From Amycolatopsis echigonensis (lineage in GTDB: Bacteria; Actinomycetota; Actinomycetes; Mycobacteriales; Pseudonocardiaceae), in contig NZ_JACJHR010000054.1 of NCBI RefSeq assembly GCF_014174495.1, forward strand, positions 1 through 62,262: a stretch of 62,262 bases of DNA, written 5' to 3'. This document shows, one piece after another, positions 34,639-42,854 of the stretch. The position numbers and the translations under genes are program-made. The notes below the pieces were generated by a model, which was not told where the DNA came from, ran no database searches, and saw only the letters and a list, made by a program, of their open reading frames with translations. The stretch's first letter is position 1. Each line of letters begins with the position of its first letter.

Positions 34639-34683
34639 ATCCATAGCATGGGGTTCGGGACAACAGGAACAGGAGCAACCTGG

Positions 34684-36147
34684 ATGAGCGGGATCACCGA
34701 GAACGGCGTCGTCGACGCGGTCGGCAAGGAACTCTTCATCGGCGGCAAGTGGGTCTCCGCGCGCAGCGGGAAGACCTTCGACGTGCAGGACCCCTCCACC
34801 GGCGAGGTGCTGTGCCAGGTCGCGGACGCCGGGCCGGAGGACGGTCTCGCGGCGCTCGACGCGGCGTGCGCGGCACAGGCCGACTGGGCCGCCGTCGCCC
34901 CTCGGGAGCGCGGCGAGATCCTGCGCCGCGCCTACGACAAGCTCATCGAGCGCCGCGACGAGCTGGCACTGCTGATGACCCTGGAAATGGGCAAGCCGCT
35001 GGCCGAGGCCGCCGGGGAAATCACGTACGCCGCCGAGTTCTTCCGGTGGTTCGCCGAGGAGGCCGTGCGGATCGACGGCGGCTACGCGGTGGCTCCGAAC
35101 GGTTCCGGCCGGTTCCTGATCACGCGCCAGCCGGTCGGTCCGACGCTGCTCATCACGCCGTGGAACTTCCCGATGGCGATGGGCACGCGCAAGATCGGCC
35201 CGGCCGTCGCCGCCGGCTGCACGATGGTGATCAAGCCCGCCGCGCAGACGCCGCTCTCGATGCTCGCGCTCACCCAGATCCTCGCCGACGCCGGGCTGCC
35301 CGAAGGCGTGCTGAACGTCGTCACCACCAAGGACGCGGGCGGCGTGATGGAGCCCCTGATCCGCGACGGACGCGCCCGCAAGCTGTCCTTCACCGGTTCG
35401 ACCGCGGTCGGGCGCAAGCTGCTGGAGCAGTGCGCGGAGAAGGTGCTGCGCACGTCGATGGAACTGGGCGGCAACGCGCCGTTCGTCGTGTTCGACGACG
35501 CGGACCTGGACGCCGCGGTCGAGGGCGCGATGCAGGCCAAAATGCGCAACATCGGCGAGGCGTGCACCGCGGCCAACCGGTTCTACGTGCAGCGCGGCGT
35601 GGCCGAGGAGTTCTCCCGCCGGCTCACCGAGCGGATGCAGGCGCTGCCGATGGGCCGCGGCACGGACGAAGGCGTCGTGGTCGGTCCGCTCATCGACGAG
35701 GCCGCGGTGAAGAAGGTGACCGAACTGGTCAAGGACGCCACGGACAAGGGCGCGCGGGTGCTCACCGGCGGCTCGCGGGTCGACGGACCGGGACACTTCT
35801 ACCCAGCGACGGTGCTCACCGACGTGCCGGTCGACGCCCGGCTGGCCAGCGAGGAAATCTTCGGCCCGGTCGCGCCGATCACGCCGTTCGACACCGAGGA
35901 CGAGGCGGTCGAGAAGGCCAACGACACCGAATACGGCCTGGTGTCCTACCTGTTCACCAGCGACCTGAAGCGCGCGCTGCGGGTGTCGGAACGCTTGGAG
36001 GCCGGGATGATCGGCCTCAACCAGGGCATCGTGTCCAACCCGGCGGCTCCGTTCGGCGGCGTCAAGCAGTCCGGTCTCGGCCGCGAAGGCGGCACGGTCG
36101 GCATCGACGAGTTCCTGGAGACCAAGTACATCGCGGTGAACCTGTGA
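34684..36147 (+). CDS. NAD(P)-dependent succinate-semialdehyde-type dehydrogenase
   Basis: A 487-residue aldehyde dehydrogenase that oxidises a semialdehyde to an acid. The catalytic Cys is C294 in GEACTAANRF and the general-base Glu is E260 in SMELGGNAP; TPWNFPMAM and the NAD-binding GSTAVGRKL are present. Similarity is to GabD/succinate-semialdehyde dehydrogenases. The start is ATG 34684 after CAGGAGC; longer frames cross the operator. Its stop overlaps the tartrate-type dehydrogenase start (GTGA). Its likely substrate is the product of the divergent aminotransferase. Confidence 0.92.
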   Translation: MSGITENGVVDAVGKELFIGGKWVSARSGKTFDVQDPSTGEVLCQVADAGPEDGLAALDAACAAQADWAAVAPRERGEILRRAYDKLIERRDELALLMTLEMGKPLAEAAGEITYAAEFFRWFAEEAVRIDGGYAVAPNGSGRFLITRQPVGPTLLITPWNFPMAMGTRKIGPAVAAGCTMVIKPAAQTPLSMLALTQILADAGLPEGVLNVVTTKDAGGVMEPLIRDGRARKLSFTGSTAVGRKLLEQCAEKVLRTSMELGGNAPFVVFDDADLDAAVEGAMQAKMRNIGEACTAANRFYVQRGVAEEFSRRLTERMQALPMGRGTDEGVVVGPLIDEAAVKKVTELVKDATDKGARVLTGGSRVDGPGHFYPATVLTDVPVDARLASEEIFGPVAPITPFDTEDEAVEKANDTEYGLVSYLFTSDLKRALRVSERLEAGMIGLNQGIVSNPAAPFGGVKQSGLGREGGTVGIDEFLETKYIAVNL

Positions 36148-37199
36148 CACACCGGATTGCGAGCATCCCGGGCGACGGCATCGGGGTCGACGTCACGATC
36201 GAGGCGCGCCGGGTCCTCGACGCGGCCGCGGAGAAGTACGGCTTCTCCTTGGAGTGGACCGAATTCGACTGGAGCTGCGAGCGATACGCGAAGACCGGCG
36301 CGATGATGCCGGAGGACGGTGTCGAGCAGCTGTCGGGGTTCGACGGAATCCTGCTCGGCGCGGTCGGTTTCCCCGGCGTCGCCGACCATGTTTCGTTGTG
36401 GGGCCTGCTGATCCCGTTGCGGAGGGCGTTCCAGCAGTACGTCAACCTGCGGCCGGTCCGGTTGCTCCCGGGGACCACTTCGGTGCTGGCCGGGCGGAAG
36501 GCCGACGAGCTGGAAATGGTGATCGTCCGGGAGAATTCCGAGGGCGAGTACTCGGCGATCGGCGGACGGCACAACGCCGGGCGGCCGGACGAGTTCGTGC
36601 TGCAGGAGTCGGTGTTCACGCGGGTCGGGGTGGAACGGATCATCCGGTACGCCTTCGATCTCGCGCGCACGCGGACGAAGCACGTCACGTCGGCGACGAA
36701 GTCCAACGGGCTGATCCACTCGATGCCGTACTGGGACGAGATTTTCGCCGAGGTCGCGGCGCGGTACCCGGACGTCCGGGCGGAACAGTGCCATGTGGAC
36801 GCTCTCGCCGCGCGGATGGTGCAGGCCCCGGACCGGCTCGACGTGGTGGTGGCGTCGAACCTGTTCGGCGACATCCTGAGCGACCTCGCGGCCGCGATCA
36901 CCGGCGGACTGGGCATGGCCCCGTCGGGAAACATCAACCCATCAGGTGAGTTTCCGTCGATGTTCGAGGCGGTCCACGGGAGTGCTCCGGACATCGCCGG
37001 ACAGGGCATCGCGAACCCGGTCGCCCAGATCCTCGCCGGGGCGATGCTGCTCGACCACCTCGGGGAAACCGTTGCCGCACAAGCGATCCGCGCCTCGGTC
37101 GACGAGGTGCTGACCGCGGGCGAAACGCTCACCCCCGACCTCGGCGGAACCTCTACCACAACCGCGCTCGGCGCCGCGGTGGCCGCTTCGCTCCGCTGA
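36144..37199 (+). CDS. Tartrate/D-malate-type beta-decarboxylating dehydrogenase
   Basis: A 351-residue member of the isocitrate/isopropylmalate dehydrogenase family. It has the N-terminal IPGDGIGVDVT, the YVNLRPVRLLPG substrate segment typical of tartrate/D-malate dehydrogenases (TtuC/DmlA), the metal-binding ASNLFGDILSDLAAA and AVHGSAPDIAGQ. It would oxidise a 2-hydroxydiacid to an oxoacid with NAD and Mn/Mg. The GTG overlaps the semialdehyde dehydrogenase stop. As an isopropylmalate dehydrogenase it would be out of context, because no leu genes are near. Confidence 0.9.
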   Translation: MTHRIASIPGDGIGVDVTIEARRVLDAAAEKYGFSLEWTEFDWSCERYAKTGAMMPEDGVEQLSGFDGILLGAVGFPGVADHVSLWGLLIPLRRAFQQYVNLRPVRLLPGTTSVLAGRKADELEMVIVRENSEGEYSAIGGRHNAGRPDEFVLQESVFTRVGVERIIRYAFDLARTRTKHVTSATKSNGLIHSMPYWDEIFAEVAARYPDVRAEQCHVDALAARMVQAPDRLDVVVASNLFGDILSDLAAAITGGLGMAPSGNINPSGEFPSMFEAVHGSAPDIAGQGIANPVAQILAGAMLLDHLGETVAAQAIRASVDEVLTAGETLTPDLGGTSTTTALGAAVAASLR

Positions 37200-37270
37200 T
37201 TTTTCGTCGGTGCCGCGCGGTTGACTCTTCCCCGACCCGCCGACGGGTCCCCGAGGGGAGGAGGGCGCCG

Positions 37271-37741
37271 ATGTGCCAGAGGTGCGAGGAACCGGAAAGA
37301 CCGGAGGAAGAGCGGTACCTGATCGAGGTGCTGGACCAGATCAGGGAGAACGGCTGGTGCGTCCAGGGCGTGCTGGGAACGGGTTCCCGGCCGTCCTGGG
37401 CGTACACCGCGGGCCTGACCGCGCAGGGCTTGCCGGAGCTGGTCGTCACCGGATTGCTGCCGCATCACGCGGCGCGGCTGCTCAACGCCGCGGCCGAACA
37501 GACGCTGCACACCGGCCCGCCGGTGCCCGGCGAACAGTGGTTGCTGCCCCGGTTGCCGAAGCTGGAGATCGTCCAGCTCAGCGCGCCCGCGGCACACCTG
37601 CACATCGCGGTGTGCTGCTATGGCGCGGGAATCGAAGCCAGGCAGCTGGTCTACGCCGACTCCGCGGGCCGGTTCCCGTGGTCGCCGCAGTACAACTCCG
37701 GCCGCGGCGGACAGCCCGTGCTGGGGGTGCGGCATGCCTGA
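37271..37741 (+). CDS. DUF4262 protein
   Basis: A 156-residue cytoplasmic protein with the DUF4262 pattern. A Cys-pair start (MCQRCEEP) is followed by GWCVQGVLGTGSRPSWAYTAGL, a LPELVVTGL segment, and the terminal FPWSPQYNSG with the QP ending common in this family. Function is unknown. The ATG follows GGGGAGGAGG. It is 71 bp after the tartrate-type dehydrogenase and may be read through, but nothing connects it functionally. Confidence 0.88.
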   Translation: MCQRCEEPERPEEERYLIEVLDQIRENGWCVQGVLGTGSRPSWAYTAGLTAQGLPELVVTGLLPHHAARLLNAAAEQTLHTGPPVPGEQWLLPRLPKLEIVQLSAPAAHLHIAVCCYGAGIEARQLVYADSAGRFPWSPQYNSGRGGQPVLGVRHA

Positions 37742-37794
37742 GTTTTCCTTGCTGCGCCGGGCTTTTCGGTGCCTTTGGCCGGTAGAGTCTCGTC

Positions 37795-38295
37795 ATGCCC
37801 GAACTGCTGGCCCCGACCGTCCGCCTGCACCGTGCCTGGCTGGAAGCACACACCGAATGGGGTCCGGGCTCGCACGAGGACGGCTTCGGCCTCTCCCCGT
37901 CGGACGAAGTCGTTTCCCCAACTGGTTTCGCCGCCTGGATCGCCTCTTTGCCGCGGGACCGTGCGGTATACCGCTGGCTAGTCGAGGACGGGCAGGTACT
38001 CGGCGGAATCGCCCTGCGCACTGGGCCGGCCGAGTACGTACGATTCGCCGGACATCTCGGCTTCGGCATCCGTCCGTCAGCGCGCGGCCGTGGTCTCGCT
38101 TCCTGGGCCCTGATCCAGATACTGGCCGAGGCCCGGCGGCTGGACCTGTCTCGCGTGCTCTTGGTGTGCGCGGAGGAAAACCTGGCGTCCGCCAAGACGA
38201 TCGAACGCGCGGGCGGCGTGCTGGAGGGACTTCACCAGACCGGCCACGGCCCGGTGCGGCGGTACTGGATCGCGCTGGAACCGTTGCCGAGCTGA
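37795..38295 (+). CDS. GNAT-family N-acetyltransferase
   Basis: A 166-residue GNAT protein. The acetyl-CoA pyrophosphate loop appears as GFGIRPSARGRGLASWAL (around residues 89-105), followed by CAEENLASAKTIERAGGVLEG, the usual C-terminal helix region. The substrate is not predictable. A TAGAGT-like -10 element lies about 8 bp before the ATG, so the message may have almost no leader. It ends 5 bp from the convergent MerR gene. Confidence 0.9.
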   Translation: MPELLAPTVRLHRAWLEAHTEWGPGSHEDGFGLSPSDEVVSPTGFAAWIASLPRDRAVYRWLVEDGQVLGGIALRTGPAEYVRFAGHLGFGIRPSARGRGLASWALIQILAEARRLDLSRVLLVCAEENLASAKTIERAGGVLEGLHQTGHGPVRRYWIALEPLPS

Positions 38296-38300
38296 CCTGT

Positions 38301-38663
38301 TCAGCTGGCGCGCTCCGTCGCCGCGATCGCCGCGATCGCCGCGCGGAGCGTCCGCCGCGCCTGCGCGATGTCCTCCGCCCGGCGGTCGAGTTCGGTGAGC
38401 TGAGTGCGCAGCGCCCCCAGCACTCCCGGGCACGGCCGCAACGAGCCATCCGCTTCGGCGCACGGCAGCATGTGCTTGATCAAGCTGGTCGGCAGTCCCG
38501 CCGCCAGCAACGCGCGAATCTGCCGCACCGTCTGCTCGGCGGCCGGGGCGTAGTCGCGGTAGCCGTTGGGCAGCCGGTCCGCGGTCAGCAGCCCGACGCG
38601 TTCGTAGTACCGCAGAAGCCGTTCGCTGGTCCCGGTGCGCTCGGCCAGCTGCCCGATCCGCAT
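38301..38663 (-). CDS. MerR-family regulator
   Basis: A 120-residue MerR protein. The winged HTH is at residues 1-40 (MRIGQLAERTGTSERLLRYY) and a coiled coil at ~80-115. Two Cys (in LPCAEADG and RPCPG) could sense ligands or metals, but no known metal signature is complete. It is divergent from an amidohydrolase, with a MerR-like operator-promoter at 38680 between them. The expected mode is twisting the over-long -35/-10 spacing of the target promoter. Confidence 0.9.
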   Translation of the reverse strand: MRIGQLAERTGTSERLLRYYERVGLLTADRLPNGYRDYAPAAEQTVRQIRALLAAGLPTSLIKHMLPCAEADGSLRPCPGVLGALRTQLTELDRRAEDIAQARRTLRAAIAAIAATERAS

Positions 38664-38679
38664 CGCCCCTCCGCTCAGC

Positions 38680-38700
38680 TTGACCTTGGCATGGTGTCAA
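38680..38700. promoter_or_regulatory. MerR-type promoter/operator
   Basis: TTGACC...GTGTCAA forms an imperfect dyad starting 17 bp from the merR start codon. The left arm is a good -35 element for the rightward amidohydrolase gene, as in classical MerR-controlled promoters with a long spacer. Confidence 0.6.
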
Positions 38701-38759
38701 CGTTCAACACTGGGCCCGGCGGCCGCATTCCGCGCGCCCAACCTGACCGGGAGCTCGCG

Positions 38760-39533
38760 TTGATCATCGATGCCCACAGCCACGTCCACGACCCAGTGCA
38801 CCAGCACCTCGCCCTGCTGGACGAAGCCGGCGTTGACCGCGCCGTACTGTTCGCGACCAGGCCGCATCCCGAACGAGCCACCGATCTGGCTTCGTTCCGC
38901 CGGGAAATGAGCGTGCTAGACGCCGCACTGAACGGCCAGTCCGACGACGGCTATGAGTCCGCCTGGCAAGAACTGGAGGCCGCCCTGGCCGCGCACCCCG
39001 ACCGTTTCCTGGGCTTCCGCTCAGTCCGCCTGGACCTTCCTGCGGACCAGATCGCCACCGAAGTCGACCACGCCGCCCAGGTTTTCCACGGAATCGGCGA
39101 GCTGACCCCGCCTCCAGGCGCGGCCGCGCGGATCGAGCCAGTCCTGCGGGCCGCCACCGACCACAATGGACTCCCGGTCGTCGTGCACGGCTCCGCCCCG
39201 ACGACCGAAGGAGACCTGTCCACCCTGGCCGCACTGGCCCGCGGCTACCCGGCCGTGCCGCTGGTGATCAGCCAACTGGGCGGCGCACACTGGCTCACCG
39301 CGATCGACCTGGCCCGCGAAACGCCGAACATCTACCTGGAACTGTCCACAGCCAGCCTCGTCTTCGCGGTCCGGCTGGCCATCGCCGAACTCCCAGACCG
39401 CACCATGTTCGGCTCAGACGCCCCTTACGGCGACCCATTCCTGTCCCGCACGACGATCGAACGCGTAACCCCACCCGGAGAACTACGAGCCCGCGTCCTG
39501 GGCGGCACGCTGGCGGAGGTGCTGGGGCTGTGA
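38760..39533 (+). CDS. Metal-dependent amidohydrolase (amidohydrolase_2 type)
   Basis: A 257-residue TIM-barrel hydrolase. The metal motif IIDAHSHVHD is at residues 2-11, a second His is in VVVHGSAPTT, and the terminal Asp is in MFGSDAPYGDP. Proteins of this class hydrolyse or decarboxylate aromatic and lactone substrates. I choose TTG 38760, five bases after GGGAG. The upstream ATG 38691 lies inside the MerR-type promoter and could not be translated from it. It is probably activated by the divergent MerR protein. Confidence 0.82.
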   Translation: MIIDAHSHVHDPVHQHLALLDEAGVDRAVLFATRPHPERATDLASFRREMSVLDAALNGQSDDGYESAWQELEAALAAHPDRFLGFRSVRLDLPADQIATEVDHAAQVFHGIGELTPPPGAAARIEPVLRAATDHNGLPVVVHGSAPTTEGDLSTLAALARGYPAVPLVISQLGGAHWLTAIDLARETPNIYLELSTASLVFAVRLAIAELPDRTMFGSDAPYGDPFLSRTTIERVTPPGELRARVLGGTLAEVLGL

Positions 39534-39589
39534 ACTTCGCATCCGAGCGCAAGCTGGGCAGAGGAGGCTGATTGCCGAGCCCCACGGCG

Positions 39590-40450
39590 CGCTCACGAGT
39601 CCGGCGTCGCTCGGTGACGCGGGGGTCGACAAGCCACGCGCCTCGCCCGGCAGGCATCGAACCGCCAGCTAGGCCGGAGAATGACTCCAGTGCCCTTGCA
39701 GCGCAAACGCGAGTCCGGTGCGGAGGTCGGCGTCGCCGCTCGGCGGGTAGGGGAACCGCCTCACCCAGAAAGCCTGGACGCGTCCTTGACAGGCAGTTCG
39801 ATCGCCGTGCTCCACACCGAAATCGCCTTACCCGTAAGGAGGCCAGCTTCACCACTCGCCTGCGCTGAGGTCAACCCGCGTCAGTCGGCGAGCGTCGGCG
39901 TGCGGCCCGGCCGGGAGACGATCGCGGAGCCCCCGCAGGGGCTGGTGCCCCCGCGCGGCAGCGGCGGTGAAGGAGCCGTCCGCTTCACTCGGCGGTCGTG
40001 GCACCCGAGCCGACTACGGTGCTCGATCACCTGCTCGGCATGGGATCGCTAGCCCTGCGGGGGAGGCTGGCGTCGCTGCTCGGTGGCGCGGGGTTGAGGA
40101 GCCGTCCGCCTGCTCGGCAGTCGTCGGTGCGCGAATGGGGCCGGGTGGTTGGTTGCCATGCTTGGCATGGCGATTGCAGGCCCGGCGAGGAGGCTGGCGT
40201 CGCTGCCCGGGGACGCGGTTGGCGGCGAAGCCCGCGCGCGAGCCGCGTGGGGTGGGTTGGTTGCCGTGCTCGGCGTGGCGATCCCAGTCCTGTGGCGAGG
40301 CTGGCGTCGCTGCTCGGTGGCGCGGTGGCTAAGAAGCCGCCGACCTCGCTCGGCAGTCGTCGGTGCGCGATCGGGGATGCTCGGCAAGGCGACTGCGAGT
40401 CCGGTGGAGAGACTGGCGTCGCTACTCAGCGCCGCACAGGTAACAGCCGT
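39590..40450. repeat. Decayed tandem repeat tract, unit ~107-127 bp
   Basis: The 1,025-bp gap between the amidohydrolase and GntR genes has no convincing gene. The string GGCTGGCGTCGCTG recurs at 40065, 40192, 40299 and (one change) 40411. A second block, GAGCCGTCCGC...CTCGGCRGTCGT, recurs at about 39976, 40097 and 40331. Weaker copies of the core are at ~39603 and ~39727. The units have diverged, and every frame is interrupted or Arg/Ala-biased. Confidence 0.7.
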
Positions 40451-40558
40451 GCCTCACTCGCCATGCCTCGGCGCGCGGCCCGCCCCATCCTCCACACCGC
40501 GACCGCGACTCCCACTCGGAACCTGCCGCGCCACTCGGCGGCTGCGGAAGCCAAGCCG

Positions 40559-41245
40559 TCACTCCCCAGCCGCGGCCCCGTTTCTCAAGCTCCGCCCCGG
40601 AAGCAACCGGCTGATCGCGTCCTCCATGTGCGCGTCCAGCAGGTGCAGCGCAGTCTCCTCGTCACCCGAGCGCAGGGCTTCGATGATCCGCGTGTGCTCC
40701 TCCAGCCGGTCCTCCACGCCCTGATACGTGCTCTGCAGCAGCGTCAGGCACATCCGCGTCTCGATCAGCAGCGTCCGGGCCATGCGCACCAGCCGTTTGC
40801 TGCCCGACGCGTTGATCAGCGCCTCGTGGAACCGCAGGTCCGCCTCCGACAGGGCGGCCGGGTCGTCGGCGGCGGCTGCCATATCGGCCACGTTCTGTTC
40901 CAGTGCCGCGGCCACCGCCTCCCGATCACCGCGGAACGCGCACAGCAGCGCAGCTCTTTCCACGGCCGAGCGGGCGAGGTAAATGTCGAACACGTCCGCC
41001 GGTTCGAGGTCGATTACGAACAGGCCTCGGTGGCGTTCGCTGCGCAGCAGGCCTTCGGACACGAGATGCTGCATCGCCTCGCGCAGCGGGCCTCGCGAGA
41101 CCTGGAAGCGGGCGGCCAGATCGGTTTCGCCGAGCTGCGTGCCGGGCGGCAGCGCGCCGGTCATGATCGCGTCGCGCAGCTGGCGGGCGATCACGGCGGC
41201 GGTCGATTCCCGGCTGACCGGCTCTATGTCAGGCAGTGCGACCAC
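40559..41245 (-). CDS. GntR-family regulator (FadR/FCD type), likely master regulator of the 32.8-45.8 kb catabolic genes
   Basis: A 228-residue GntR protein. The winged HTH is at residues ~20-75 (RDAIMTGALPPGTQLGE, FQVSRGPLREAMQHL), and the FCD ligand domain follows with metal-type His residues (LRFHEALI, RLEEHTRI, DAHMEDA). Start GTG 41245 follows GAGGGG; an upstream continuation of the frame is a shadow of the racemase gene. It lies 2 bp from that gene and is co-transcribed with it from a promoter carrying ATTGTCGACAAT. The three matching operators suggest control of both catabolic blocks. Confidence 0.92.
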   Translation of the reverse strand: MVALPDIEPVSRESTAAVIARQLRDAIMTGALPPGTQLGETDLAARFQVSRGPLREAMQHLVSEGLLRSERHRGLFVIDLEPADVFDIYLARSAVERAALLCAFRGDREAVAAALEQNVADMAAAADDPAALSEADLRFHEALINASGSKRLVRMARTLLIETRMCLTLLQSTYQGVEDRLEEHTRIIEALRSGDEETALHLLDAHMEDAISRLLPGRSLRNGAAAGE

Positions 41246-41247
41246 GG

Positions 41248-41973
41248 TCAGCCCCTCGTCCGGAACAACGCGCCCAGCGAACGCACCAGCCGCGTCGTGC
41301 CGGTCAGTCGCAGGCCTTCCCACACGGTCACCTGGTTGGCGGTCAGCACCGGCTTGCCGAGCTTCTCCTCGATCGCGGTGATCTCGCCGAGCGTGCGCAT
41401 CGCGGTGTCGGGCACCAGCACCGCGTCGGCGTCCGGGTGGTCGTGGCTCACCGCCAGATCGACTACTGCCTCGGGCGCGAGCTGGCCTACCTCGGCGGCC
41501 GTGTCGATGTCCGCGCTCGACATCGAGAGCACCTCGACGCCTCCCGCGGCGAGGAAGTCCACGAACAGCCGCGCGACGTCGTCGGGGTAGCTCGCGGCCA
41601 CCGCGACTCGTTTCACGCCAAGGGCTTTCGCTGCGTTCACGAAGGCGAACGACGTGCTCGAAGCCGGCACTCCGGCGACCTTGGCGAGCTGGTCGGCCTG
41701 GTTGCGCGCGCCGTCCCAGCCGTACACGAAGCTGCCGGACGTGCAGGCCCACACCACCGCTTCCGGCTGGTGCTTCGCGAGCAGCCGGGCTCCTTCGGCG
41801 AGCCGGGCTTCGCTGCCGAGGTCGAGCAGTTCCGGCACGGCGTGCAGGTCGGTGCCGTAGATGTGCGCGACCGGCAGGCCGATGTCGCCGTCAGAGCCGC
41901 CGAGAAGCTGTTCCGCGAGCGGGTAGTCGTCCTCGGCCGCGTGGTCGGGGTAGATGAAGCCGATCGTGGTCAC
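41248..41973 (-). CDS. Asp/Glu racemase superfamily protein (maleate-isomerase/arylmalonate-decarboxylase group), variant active site
   Basis: A 241-residue protein of the Asp/Glu/hydantoin racemase fold. The first catalytic Cys is kept (C77 in VWACTSGSF). Where maleate isomerases have the second Cys-Thr it reads VLVPDTAMRT, with Asp at 189. One-Cys members such as arylmalonate decarboxylase keep the other Cys, so this pattern is unusual. It may be a decarboxylase, a non-racemising isomerase or a partner subunit. The ATG follows CCGGAGG. It is upstream of gntR in the same unit. Confidence 0.85.
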   Translation of the reverse strand: MTTIGFIYPDHAAEDDYPLAEQLLGGSDGDIGLPVAHIYGTDLHAVPELLDLGSEARLAEGARLLAKHQPEAVVWACTSGSFVYGWDGARNQADQLAKVAGVPASSTSFAFVNAAKALGVKRVAVAASYPDDVARLFVDFLAAGGVEVLSMSSADIDTAAEVGQLAPEAVVDLAVSHDHPDADAVLVPDTAMRTLGEITAIEEKLGKPVLTANQVTVWEGLRLTGTTRLVRSLGALFRTRG

Positions 41974-41993
41974 GAAACCTCCGGGATGCGCAA

Positions 41994-42005
41994 ATTGTCG
42001 ACAAT
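41994..42005. promoter_or_regulatory. GntR-type operator, copy 2
   Basis: ATTGTCGACAAT is a perfect 12-bp palindrome 21 bp upstream of the racemase-family start codon, in the 46-bp gap to the next gene. It would make the racemase-gntR unit autoregulated. Confidence 0.85.
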
Positions 42006-42019
42006 ATTAGCGGGACGGG

Positions 42020-42760
42020 TCAAGAGACCTCCCGCAGCCACTGGCCGGGACCCACGATGGGCAGCCGCATCCGGCGCAGGCAGGCCCACATGGTCAGCTG
42101 GTTGGCGGTCAGCACGGGTTTGCCGAGCGCCTTCTCCAGCGGTTCGATCAGGTCGAACGTGGGGAGGTTGGTGCAGCTGACGAAGATCGCCTCGGCCTCG
42201 CGGTGGTCCGCGGCCAGGATCCGCTCGGCGATGGTGCGGTAGCTGACCTTCCAGATGCCGCCGCCCAGCCCGAGATGGTCGCTGGACACGGTGTCCACGC
42301 CGACCTCGGCGAGGAAGTCGTGGAGTTTGCCGGTGAGATCGGCGTCGTACGGCGTGAGCACCGAGACCCGGTGCAGGTCGAGCTGGTGCAGCACCTCGAC
42401 GAGGGCGCCGGACGTGGTGACCGCGTCCGGCGCGCCCGCTTCGCAGATCGCCTTGGTGAGGGAGCGTTCGTAGTCGATGCCGTTCACGAAACTGCCCGAC
42501 GTGCACAGGTACGCGACCACCTCGGGCTCCACGTGCAGCACGTCGCGCGTGGCCGTGGCGAGGTGCCGGCTGTCGCTCACCAGCTGGGCCATCTCCATGC
42601 TGACCGGGACCGGTTCGTAGGGGGTGCGGGCGAGATGCAGGGACACCTCCATCGGCACCCAGCGCCACAGTTCGCGCTCGAGCGCGAGGTCGAACGGCGC
42701 GATCACGCCGATGCCGCGCTGGGCTAGCGGGCCCTCGAACGCGAGAAAGTCCAGATCCAA
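42020..42760 (-). CDS. Maleate cis-trans isomerase-like protein (two-Cys active site)
   Basis: A 246-residue paralogue of the downstream protein. Both catalytic cysteines are present: C86 in AYLCTSGSF and C196 in FVSCTNLPTFD, the pattern of maleate isomerases and racemases. The end region GKPVLTANQLTMWACLRRM matches the same segment in the paralogue. It probably isomerises a cis-enediacid or racemises an alpha-substituted acid. The ATG is at 42760 in a promoter region with operator copy 3. EutA-like ectoine-utilisation proteins belong to the same superfamily and are an alternative. Confidence 0.88.
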   Translation of the reverse strand: MDLDFLAFEGPLAQRGIGVIAPFDLALERELWRWVPMEVSLHLARTPYEPVPVSMEMAQLVSDSRHLATATRDVLHVEPEVVAYLCTSGSFVNGIDYERSLTKAICEAGAPDAVTTSGALVEVLHQLDLHRVSVLTPYDADLTGKLHDFLAEVGVDTVSSDHLGLGGGIWKVSYRTIAERILAADHREAEAIFVSCTNLPTFDLIEPLEKALGKPVLTANQLTMWACLRRMRLPIVGPGQWLREVS

Positions 42761-42823
42761 GGTTCAGCCTCCGGAATACGCCTGTGCAGATGCCCCGTCC
42801 GGTGCTCCGGGGGTAGTCCTCGG

Positions 42824-42835
42824 ATTGTTGACAAT
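42824..42835. promoter_or_regulatory. GntR-type operator, copy 3
   Basis: ATTGTTGACAAT, identical to copy 1, lies between the divergent maleate-isomerase-like gene (start 42760) and the 2-hydroxyacid dehydrogenase (start 42855). Confidence 0.85.
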
Positions 42836-42854
42836 CATACGAGCCACTTTTACC

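Noticed and set aside
39998..41590. 530-codon plus-strand frame across the repeat and GntR gene
   Set aside because: Runs antisense to gntR and the racemase gene, and through repeat DNA; no SD and biased Arg/Gln/His content.
41994..42835. Ectoine-utilisation (eut/doe) locus
   Set aside because: EutA-like superfamily members, an aminotransferase and a semialdehyde dehydrogenase are present, but the ectoine hydrolase, deacetylase and cyclodeaminase are not.
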